A DNA stretch of 64,000 bases. Origin: Eudromia elegans (lineage: Eukaryota; Chordata; Aves; Tinamiformes; Tinamidae). The translations under genes and the position numbers were made by a program. The notes below the pieces were generated by a model. The model was not told the DNA's origin. It saw only the letters and a list, made by a program, of their open reading frames with translations, and did not search any database. This document shows, in pieces, positions 51,074-64,000 of this stretch. How positions within the stretch are numbered: the first letter of the stretch is position 1; each line of letters opens with the position of its first letter. The stretch spans positions 1,705,542 to 1,769,541 of the forward strand of contig PTEX01000163.1 in the NCBI GenBank assembly GCA_003342815.1. The letters run 5' to 3'.

Positions 51074-51125
51074 CTGATCCTTGTTTGAGGACAGGAGCTG
51101 ATGGAGGTGGTGGTTTCTTGGGTCT
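51074..51125 (-). CDS. SH3KBP1: SH3KBP1 short exon: polyproline linker
   Basis: A 52-bp exon between CTGAATTTTAG and GGATCAG|GTAAGG, reading RPKKPPPPSAPVLKQGS. This is the polyproline linker immediately after SH3-C in CIN85. Phase 0 in, phase 1 out. Compared with the mammalian protein as I remember it, two residues (Gly-Asn) at the start of this segment are absent. Confidence 0.95.
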
Positions 51126-53953
<2,828 letters not shown>

Positions 53954-56900
53954 TCACATAATGTCCTGCTTTTTTTTGCTAGAAAATGACAAATTACTGG
54001 AGTGCCAGATTGACAGTGTAAAATTTCATCAATTACCCTGCATTACTTTATCCTATGGAATATGCAGGAAAGAACAGTAAAGAGGATGAAAGCCTTTAAG
54101 AGCTTCTCTGTGCCCAAAGCTAAACACTCTTACGCCATTTGACTTTACTAAAGCAGTAAGCATTTTGAGAACATATGATATTACTTCCTACTCATTTTAG
54201 AGAAATGCAGTGAATTAAACATCATACATCCAAAGAGGTTATAAAGCTCCTTTTGTTTCCCATGCTCTCAAGAAAACTTTGACTCATCAGAATTACATTT
54301 TGAAATTATTAAATTTCATCACAATCCAATTAAGAAGTCATTATACACCTGATCATTATCAAGTATCTTCTTCTGAAGCACTTCTGAAGAGCTCATTGCA
54401 GTGTGTGTAACAAAACACGGTACAGCTAAGTTGCTCACAATAAGAACAAGCAAATTACTGTATCAGTGATTCTGAATGATAAAAAAAAAAAAAAAAAAGG
54501 TACAGATCTCTTGGTAATGAACAATGATAGCAGCACAAACCACACCGGTTTTAGAGATGGCTAAAATTGCTCCTTGATTCCTGGCTGGTAAGCTCCGTGT
54601 ACATTAGCTTTTGCCTTTGCTAAAGAGAATGCTTCCAGTTGAAAATTTCTGCATTTTTCTCCTTTGAAAGCTGCGGCTGAACCAATTCAATCATTTTCCA
54701 AAACACTATCAGCCACCCACCAGAAGGCTACCCATCTTCTGCTCAGTCCCAAAACCATTTCAGGCAGTTTTGGTAGCTGGCTCAGCACCAACCTGGCCAA
54801 CCTCTCTATCCTCTTGAGCAGTCAATCTTGATGTGGCTCACAGACATGTAATAATTATGTAACAATTATCATCCACCTCAGACACAGGAGAAAGGGAAGC
54901 TCCAGAGGGAGAGTCAACCACGGGTTAGACACTACAGGAAATCACTGGGGACCACCCTGTCCCATGGGGGGACATGGCTCAATGGGGATGGATTTGCACA
55001 CGGGGTCCTACACTATCTGGCAGGCTCCCTTCCATCCAGCGTGGAGGTGCACAATAAGCCTGTGCTAACATTTCTAATATAATCTTGAGGAAATTCTCTC
55101 AGATTTGGAAGGTACTTTTGATTTTCCAAAACCACATTTCACAGCCTTTCCAAAGAGACCGGGCTGGGTTCAGCAGCCACGTTTTCTGAACAACCCGCAG
55201 CACTGACGCAGGCTGAGCCATGGCTGCTTGGGTCATGGTCCTTGTCTCGGGTCAGCCTGTGACGGGGGTTTCTGTCACTACCTCAGAAAAGGAGAGGTTC
55301 TTTCCCAGCAAAGTCTTCAGTCGGCTAAGTGCCGGGAAAGTGCGCTCGTGTGCAAGGCAGGTGTCTCACCAGGCAAGTACTCACCTCTGGATGCTATTAC
55401 GTAACGTGAGATACACGGATAGACTGAAAAATAAAAATAGCTGTGCACTTGGAACACTAACTTAGAGGGGAAAAATCCAGCCCAGAGAGACAGGCATAGA
55501 AGAAAGGTATGCAAGAGCAGGTCAGTTGTTTAGGAAGAAGGGGCAGGCAACAACATGCAGTAAATAATCATATAGGCTTTCCCAGAGTAGGAGGCTAGAA
55601 AAATTAGACCAAAACACAATGGAACGGGCCAAGTTCTAGGAGCCTCACATATGCTCTCATGCAATGTCCAGGATTTTCACATTCTTGTTGCGCAAGAAAA
55701 TAGCTCTAAAGTCCCAAGTACTCCCCCACAGCCCAGAAAACTCTGAAAGTCTCTTACGAAGTGTGCACACACTACAAACGTGCAGAGGGAAATAAATCAA
55801 GAGGAAGGGAATAATCCTGTATCTACAGCAAGTAAACAGTAGTTTAAATAGGAGAGAGGAGCCAGTAGAAAACAATCAGAATGTGAATGCGCAATAAAAG
55901 ATTGCATGCTAATGCACAAGCATGCAAGACAGCTTTAGCTTTGTTTCCACAAAATTATTTGTCTCAGCTACTTCTGAAATGTTGGGAGAGTGTGGGATAA
56001 CTTAATGAGGTATATTTAATACCTTCAGAAGCTCGAAAAATATCATTCACTAGTACAGTGATTGTGCTAGTTAGTATTTATCTGCACATAATAATGAACA
56101 AATGTTTGATGATACTGGAGAGAAAATAGAGTATTAAAGAAGCCTATTGCTTTTATGAGGTAATTTTCTTATCCAAATTAATTGTTTTTCTGTTCCAGGC
56201 TTTTTATTTAGTATATACAGTACACCTCACCTCCTGAGACAGTGTATGTCCTAACACAATTAAGCAGCGTGGATTCTTGCCTAAGGTCTGCTTTGCGAGG
56301 AAAGAAAAATTCTCCCTTTGTATCTCAGCACCAGTGTTGGATTTAGGGCGCTCCGGCTGTACACAGGCAGGCATCGAGCAATCCTCTCGAGCTCTTTTTG
56401 CTCCTCTTCTCTGCCGTTTCCCGTGTTGTCCCCTTGCCTCCTTCCTCCTTGATAGCAGGGGCAGCTTCCTTTTCTAGCCCTTCCTGGGAAGTTTTTAGGG
56501 GACACCCACCAGCCCTGCTTGACTGCAGAGCCTTAGCTGGCAAACAGGGCTGATCCCGGCAGCCGACGTTTTTAAAGCATCCTCCAAGGGAACTGCAGGG
56601 AAGGCCCCAGACCACCAGCTCATCACGCAGAGCACAGGCTGGCACGGCAGGATTTCACTCCTACCTCTGCCAAAATCCTGCATTCCTGACAGGAGAGAGC
56701 CCTCCCCTTGGCACAATCTACTCGTGCAAAGCTGAGTGTTCAGTGCACTGAATTTTTATGTCACTCGCAGTGTTTTACAGTGCCCTCCAGGCTCTTTCTG
56801 CTAACCTGAAACTGCCAAAGCATTTAAGACCCAATTTAGGTTTAAAAAAATATTAATAATAATCCAGCCCCCCAGAGATTCAAGCGCTATACTACTGACA

Positions 56901-59275
56901 GTGTAGCTTAGTGCTACCTCATAACCCTGACGACTAAGCCACATACTTCGGCATACAGATTCTTGGTAGGTTGCATGTTTTGCTGCACTCTTAGGAATCA
57001 AAAAAAATTGCTCTTATTTTTTTCTTTTTATTAATACAGACATTTTGTACTCTTTAATTTTTTTAAAGGCTGGTGCATTTTCGTGAAGATACTGTTTCTG
57101 CTGCCTGTGCCTTAATCCAGCACAGCTGTACGCTTGCTGTCTCCTCCTCTGCAAATTCTTGCTCTGGCTTCTGCAGCCAATCTCCACAGAGGATTTTTAT
57201 GCATTAAATAAACCCACAGGCAGTTTCTCTTTTAATTTTCTCATTTACTTTATTTGCCAGAGGAGGCCTCTGTGTCACCGAGCAAAAGGACTGAAAGAGA
57301 GGTCAAAAATCTCAGACCGGCCCTGCGGGATGGGTTGCCTCTTGCTAGCCCAGGCGAGGATGTGTTGAGCACCCACAGGCCCTGCAAGGCCGTGGGTGAG
57401 GACACTAGCCAGTAGGTTCTCATCTCGAGGCAGGAAACCCCAAGGATCCCTGAGCCCTTCGTGCTGCTCCAGCTGCCTCGCGTACTAAGGAATGACCCAG
57501 CCATGGAGCGCACGCAAGGCAACGCGATTGGGACCATGTGGCTCCCTCCGAAGAGCTTCTACTTCTAAATCCCCAACAGACACATCATCTTCCTTGTATT
57601 GCCTTTATCTTTAAATATAACCTCATGTGATCAAGGTTAGAAAAATGGCTAAAATTTCAAAATTCGCAGTAAGATGATCAAGCTTTTACAATCCAGTACC
57701 GATATTCCAATGCTGTCAACAAAGCAAGCGAACCTCTGTTTATCTCCTTGTTAGTCTAGCAGGCTCGCAACAATTATGTAGACAGACCAAAAGGAGATGT
57801 TGCAATCTCTCTATAAAACCAATGGTTCTACTAAGGAATGTGTTACAATTGTTAAAATCACATTTCAGTTTAATGTAAAAAAAAAAAAACAAAAAAAACC
57901 CCCAAAACCCACTACAAAACTAAGCTGGGACAGCATTTAGCTCCTGTAAAAACGAGGTTCCTTACGAAAGCTTGACTTGGAGCCTGCACTCATGTACAAA
58001 CCACTGCCAGGGAAACAAAATGCCTCCTACGTATCACTTCAGGATCAAACTGGCTGGGCTGTTGTCATTATCAAGGCTGAGCAAGATGTAGGGCATGAAG
58101 AAAACAAATCTAAAGGGAAATTTTAGCATTTTTTCACTGAAACACAGAACTTGGTTTTAGCTTCCTTACAAGCAAAGCACTTTTGCTCCAAAGCCTTTTA
58201 ATCTGGCAGATTTAACAGAAGTTTTTTTTTAAGAATTAAATAAAGTGACGGAACGGAGGTAAAATGAAAGAAGGATAAAAAAGACGGTCTATGAAATAAT
58301 CAAAATTCATTCTAATTCCAAACTCAATGGATCAAATGTAAATGACATTAAGCTAAATATGTTGGATTTAATAGTAAAATTTATATTGTGATAAGTATTA
58401 AGATTCAATAATTGGATAAAACACAGTGATGACAGAGAAATATTGAGGTATTTTTGAACTCCATACTACCAAAACACAAGGCAATAAAATGACAACATGG
58501 ATGGGAATTCCTGATGAAGTCAGAGAAAACTTGCAAGAGGAAAGGGTAGGCAAGGGAGAAAGCATCCACTAGAACAGCACTCAACCAGCATTTCGCAACA
58601 TGGTGCCAACAATTTTAAGAGTATATGCAGACAATGTAAAAAAATCTGAAACACTCTTTTTCTCAACATAAAGAACATGAGCATAGAACATCCTTCATAT
58701 AATTAGAATTGAGATGTGCAAGCCGTGAAGGAAATTGTAAGACAGAGAAAACAAACACTTTTCCAGAAGGGCACATTAAAAGAAAGAAAAAAAAAATGAC
58801 AAGAACACAGTTCCACTCTGAAACTAAAGCCTGCAGTGATTAAAAGAGTAATGGTGGGGGGGAAACACCACTAAGGTACACGTGACTTAAGGGATGAGAT
58901 AAAAACAGTGCAAAGGTCTTTGAAAAGGCAGGCACAGAAAACTTCCATTTCAGAGCACCAGCTTTCTTTTTGATGTCACTAGTGAATATAACGTAACCCA
59001 CAGGCAGGGCTGACAGAGTAAGACCTCAGCTCACTATCAATCCCTGAGAAAACGCAAGGGCCCCGTAGCAGCTCTCCCGCTGTGCCGCCAAACCTACGAA
59101 CCGCCCGCGTCCCGCGCCGGCCTTCCCCGCAGAGAAGTGGCAGGACGCTGCTTGGTCCCTCGCACACACAGCAGCTGGCACTGCACTGGCAGCTTTATTT
59201 AGCAGCAAAACGCTTGCTATTACTTGAAAACAACCTCTTATGTCGTTCCATCCCTCGATATTCTCGTTTAACTGT

Positions 59276-59305
59276 AATAAATAAATAAATAAATAAATAA
59301 ATAAA
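59276..59305. repeat. (AATA)n microsatellite
   Basis: About seven uninterrupted AATA units within an SH3KBP1 intron. Confidence 0.95.
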
Positions 59306-60044
59306 GTAGGAGCAGGTGGAGATTGAACATAAAACCCCAGTGCAGGGCTCCTTAATACTGTAAGCCTCACAAATACTCCACTTACTGTCCCAAAGCAGCT
59401 GTGTCTAGACACACACTACTGACAAGATGCTCTAATCATCTTCCCAATCCCGCAGTACTCTTGATTGCATGGCAGGAAGACAAGCTTTCCTCCAGCCAAT
59501 TTCCAGCACCATTTCCCTTTGGTGGTAAAACAGGAACGACAAGAGCGTCTCTTGGTTCCCTGGTGACTTCATCTTAAATCTCCTAGCTGATGCCACACTC
59601 AAGACATTCAAAGAAGTAAAATCCTATCCACCAGCTTAAATATCCTCCTCATGCAGAACTGTTTTTCAGGTATTAAGTTGACAACGACAGATGGACTATG
59701 TGCTATGTGCAACTGAAATCGCTCTCTGTGAAATGGTCGCAGCTTTGCAGTCTCTGGTCCTCCGGCCCAGGTGACTGGAAGTTTTATGAGGTCCAAAATA
59801 TTTTTTTTAAAAAATTTTAATAAAGCCACATCTCCACGCATACCATGAATATCAGGCACAGATATGAGAAAGGGTTTTATTCCTAGCCTGTATGGCTACT
59901 TTTCCCATACTCCAGACCTTGCCTCAACTGAAAAGATCATGAAGGCAACCAATATTTTCTCTGAAAATGGAAAGCAGCAATTCCAGGTGTGATCACCTTA
60001 GTACAAGAACTCATACGATGGATTTTTTCATCATTTTGTCAGGA

Positions 60045-60138
60045 GTCAATAAAGTGTACTAGCTTATCATAGCTTAGATATTAGATATATGTGCTAGGAA
60101 GCTCTTTTCGAACCATCATGATCCTATAATTCTATGAT
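60045..60138 (+). mobile_element. possible worn CR1 3' end
   Basis: The stretch ends TCGAACCATCATGATCC followed by TATAATTCTATGATAAT, resembling the CR1 terminal ATTCTATGA repeats. The preceding bases are too diverged to be sure, and a chance match is possible. Confidence 0.3.
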
Positions 60139-62879
60139 AATAAAATATGAAACTAAGATTTAGACAACAAGCACTGTCTGGTCGGTATTTTGGCTTTTCC
60201 GGATTAAACAGTAACGTAAGAACTTGTGATTTCACCATTATGTTCAAGGTGGAAAACAACGCCAAGAACAAGAACAGAAAATACAGCTAATAAGGCATGT
60301 GTTGTGGGAGGGGTACTCTTTGCAAGGTTGGATGAAGTTTTTGCTCATGCAAGTGAATACACGTGTTATATATTGTCATCATTGATAAAGATCCTTTCAA
60401 AATGTGAGAGTTACCTCTTCTAATTTAAAATTACATACTAGTTTAAAACACCCAATTAGCAAGCTAAAATTATGCAGTAAAAATTACAGACTTCCCAGAA
60501 TTTTGAATGAGAGACAACACAACAGTGCAAGCTTGGATAAATGACATTTTTGCAGTGTAACCCAGCTTCCTAGAAATCTCCACTAGAACATAGAGCCTCT
60601 TGCAGAAGGGCCCTTGTAAAAAGAAGAGAAAAAAATCCCAGCAGTTGGCAGATGTGTGCATCAAATGTCTGTTTTCCTTCTGCCTTTCTCAAGTTGGTTC
60701 TCATCAGGAAGAGTGCTGAACTTGTAAAATCACTTGTAAAATATTTGATTTTAGAGTCTTCATCACACTTGCATAGCTTGGTAAAATAAACGTTAATGAA
60801 GGAAAGCATCCTTCCACAGTCTTAACTTACACCCACCTCACGCTAGATAAGACTATATCTGAAGTAATGAAGTTTTGTTACTAAGCTTAGTTACCGAGAA
60901 CAAGACCTTACAGTGTAGTACAAGTGTTACACATTTTTGAAGAAAATGGCTATGACTGAAAGCTAATAACCAAACTAAACCTAAACAGAGGCATTATTGA
61001 AAAAAAAAAAAAAACAGAGACAATGTTCAGAATGAATGAATGCACCAATACTTAATTCAAGCTCATTTAGATAAAAGAGAGAGCCCAACAGTCTTCTAAG
61101 GCCGTGCCACAGGGCACCCCTTTTTACCTACACTTTTCTGTGAATACTCCAAACGATGAAATACTGGAAGAAATGTAGGAGGAGAAGCCTCCCTCTCTGC
61201 CCTGCTGGTGCATAACCCACAGTGATTTAATCCTGTAAATCCCAAAAGATCCAAGCCCTGCAGGGACCATCCCTGTCGCCTCCCATGCCTAGGCAAGTGG
61301 TAAGCACAGTTACACCTTTTAAAACTGAAGGGTCCAAGCAGGCAATTTTTTTTTTTTTTTCTGTACTCTGACCCGACTCAGGCTTTTGGACCCCACATGA
61401 AGGCACCAGGCTGAGAATAACCCCTGCAGTGGAGAGGAGCTTTCAGTGTTTGGCAGACCAGACCTATCGGACTCTCTCAAGTTAGGTCTAACCTTCTGAC
61501 TTTGAGCTCTCCAAGTAGCTAATGAGTAATGAAGCTGGCAGACCTTGATGAAATACTCACACAAACAGAAAAAAAATCACACTCTTCATTGACCAAAACA
61601 GTTCCTCCTGGGATGCGCTTCACCTGCGGTGTCCAGCAAGCAAGAGAGAGCAGGGAAAGAAATGTGATCCAGGTCATAAATCCCTAGCACTTGAGTACTC
61701 AAAATAAAACTAAACTAGCCCAAGCAATCATGAAACGTAGTGCTCGTAACAGCTATAATTTATCCCTGTGATGAGACAATAATCACCCTTTAAGTGAGAG
61801 CCAATATACATAGACCACACCACAACTGAAGGATTATTTAATTCCATTATTACTCTTGTCACAGAAGTCTTTGCACAAGGCTTCTAACAACAATTACTTG
61901 GAACTACATATGCATTTTTATTTCCCCTTTAAAATGACTCTTCCTACTCTGCAAAGATTGGATTTGTGATACTACCATGAAGCCAGCAGGTGTACGGAGC
62001 AGCCAGGATAAAAGAAAGGATGAAGCTAAGCAGTGAATCTAAAGCCAGCACTGTGAGCACTAATCACAGTTTTCCAGTTTCCTCAGCACTTATGTGATAT
62101 TTCTTATATACATGGGGTGGCAAAACTTCCTACTCCCTCCAATCTTAAAATATGTCACCTTTTTAGATTAGGCTGGTGGTATTAAAAATAACACACAAAT
62201 AAACTTAATAACTCTTCTTAAAAGATGCAAATCTTGAAATCTTAACATTGTCACTTTACTCTCCTAGCTTGGCCTGAGCTTCTGTTTGTCAAAATTCAAA
62301 TTTGGGCCTTCCCAGGAACAACATAATCCCTTCCTTTGGGGACACTGCCGCAGCACTGGAACCAGTGATAAGGAGAAGAGGAAAGAAGTACTTTACTTCA
62401 CTGCATAATTTAGTATATTACTTTTATGAATAAACTAAGGAGAATAACATCTAAGTGCTGGAAGCTCCCAGACCCAATAACAACCTCGGTCTTTGCAATT
62501 TGTTTCAGCACTGAGCTCAGAGAACTACCGTTTCAATAAAGCTTCTAAAGATACCAGTGAAATTTAAGCTGCATCTGGTACCTTATTTTCAGACTTTACA
62601 GATCGACTTAATGCTCCATTTTTAATCACACTGGCCATGAAATGCTGCAAGATACGAGTAAGCGTTAAAAAAGATTATTTATGAACAATTAAAAGCCTTG
62701 GACAACGACAAGAATTTTCAGTCAAAAACAACAAAAACACAAGGAGAAATGCTCAACAGTTACCTATAATTTGTCTTCCCTGTAACTTCCTTAGTACTTC
62801 CAATCACTTCAGAAAATGAGCATGTTCATTTGATCATCGCTATTCCCTACAAGTTCTATGTAACCGTTCTATGTAACTC

Positions 62880-63500
62880 GGATGAGGAAGTCGCACCCCA
62901 GGCCCCTGCCACATGCAAGTGGCACGTTCCGATTCCCCAGGCCCAATGCCGGTTACCTTCGCACCCCACTTCCAAGCCAGCAAAACCCCCGAACTCCTTA
63001 TTCCCAGGAGATTAAAACCTCCAGGGAACCGTTGGAGGCTGCTGCAAAACCAGCCTCTCGGCAAGGCGTTGGCTCAGGCGGCAGCGCCGCTGCTCCTCCG
63101 ATGGTGCCCTCCTGGGCGCTCGCTCCGGTGCTGCTGCGTCCCAGGCCACAGCGGGTGGCACACGAGAAGGAGCAGAACCGGCCCCGTCAGCAGCCGCCTT
63201 CCAGCGGGCATGGGAAATTGGGCCCGGGGGAATTCCTGCGGGAGAGCGGCACCTTCGCTGGTAGCCAGCGTCTCACCCCGCTGAGCAGGCAGGAAACGTG
63301 GAAAACGGCTCTGTGGAGGGGAACAGGCTCCACGAGAGACGCGCTAGGAAGGGCCTCTCTCGTTCCGAAAAACACCCAGTGCCGGAGCGTCCCTCATGCT
63401 GCAACACGGCCCGTGGCTCCTGCCCGAGAGCAGGGCGAGACCCAGTTCAACTACTGTTGTGACCTTCGCCGAAGTACAGCGGGGTCGCAAGGTGGGCTGC
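62880..63500. promoter_or_regulatory. CpG-rich block in SH3KBP1 intron
   Basis: About 600 bp that are clearly richer in G+C and CpG than the surrounding intron, with long overlapping open frames on the plus strand (62882-63508). I recognise no protein family in those frames and no splice structure. It may be an intronic CpG island with promoter or enhancer activity, or simply GC-rich DNA whose lack of stops keeps frames open. Confidence 0.4.
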
Positions 63501-64000
63501 AGAGTTAGAGGGCCACCTCACACGGGGGAAAAAGGAAATAAATACAAAAAAGGGCACGCACTAAAGACCCTCTGAGACAGCATTCTTCTCTCATGGAAAC
63601 AACTATTTATCTACAAAAGCCAGCAGTAAGTGCAGTTAGTGCTCTCAAAGTGAACACCAAGCTTTGAAGCCAGAGCACCTCAAAAGCTTTCACGATGCCA
63701 GATGTTATCTGATGTCTACCTACATCATTCCTTGCTGTGTTTATGCGCAAGATTGCGGCAAAATCACAAATGCTGGAACTGTCCTGTAACAAAGCCCAAG
63801 GAGAAGGCCCCGGGGTGGCCAACTATTTAGCGCCAGGAAAAACCTCCTCCGTTGCAAGCAGGTTACTTGACCGTCTTTGTTATTAACTCTGTTGGAATTT
63901 ATTTTTCTCTGCGTAACCTGATTTCTTTTTATTTTGTTGTCTTAGTAAAATAATTTTTAAAGATGAGACAAAAAACTTTTACCTGTCAATAAAGGAAAAA

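Noticed and set aside
55317..55514. Possible exon ending at the strong donor GAG|GTGAGT near 55383 (minus)
   Set aside because: The upstream sequence does not encode any SH3-C or CIN85 residues in any frame and no convincing acceptor was seen.
62582..62644. Splice-bounded 21-codon open segment (TATCTTGCAG ... AATAAG|GTACC) on the minus strand, phase 0 at both ends
   Set aside because: It would fall between the two exons that build SH3-C and disrupt the fold. The amino acids match no CIN85 segment, and no other support is visible.

Overview
This is vertebrate nuclear DNA, most likely from a bird. It carries CR1 LINE fragments with the characteristic short-repeat 3' tail, a compact solo LTR with a 6-bp target duplication, few other repeats, and short exons separated by long AT-rich introns. 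Two protein-coding genes lie head-to-tail on the minus strand: the 3' half of SH3KBP1 (CIN85/Ruk) and, downstream of it, the first coding exon of MAP3K15 (ASK3). These two genes are also neighbours at human Xp22, so the synteny supports both calls. I see no prokaryotic system, CRISPR array or tRNA/rRNA gene.

Layout from left to right. 1-12122 is the first part of MAP3K15 intron 1, with a roughly 1.9-kb degenerate CR1 at 5880-7812. MAP3K15 exon 1 ends at 12123, but its N-terminal coding part and start codon are probably lost in a 216-base assembly gap (12309-12524). A GC-box-rich promoter zone (12525-12845) is followed by a 17-copy GC-rich minisatellite (12846-13368). The intergenic region (13369-24914) holds a near-perfect hairpin, a (CA)n microsatellite, a complete solo LTR and a second CR1. 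SH3KBP1 runs from the right edge to about 24915. I find ten coding exons, with consistent splice phases throughout: second half of SH3-C, proline-rich segments, Ser/Pro-rich linker, C-terminal coiled coil, stop codon, and a 3' UTR of about 1 kb. The exons for SH3-A, SH3-B and the first half of SH3-C were not found and must lie to the right of the window.

The SH3KBP1 product is an endocytic and signalling scaffold. Its SH3 domains bind CBL and other proline-arginine motifs, its proline-rich part recruits SH3 proteins, and its coiled coil drives oligomerisation. MAP3K15 is an ASK-family MAP3K. Nothing in the window suggests the two act together; they are simply neighbours.

The most interesting signals are: (1) a candidate alternative first exon of SH3KBP1 at about 38.35 kb, encoding a consensus N-myristoylation start in phase with the next exon and predicting a 213-residue SH3-less isoform; (2) the minisatellite beside the MAP3K15 promoter, with MYB-like motifs in most units; (3) a solo LTR whose promoter points at MAP3K15; (4) a 25-bp perfect palindrome inside a 60-nt hairpin; (5) a 31-nt possible poison exon; and (6) an intronic CpG island with a 24-bp repeat and a Cys-rich reading frame.
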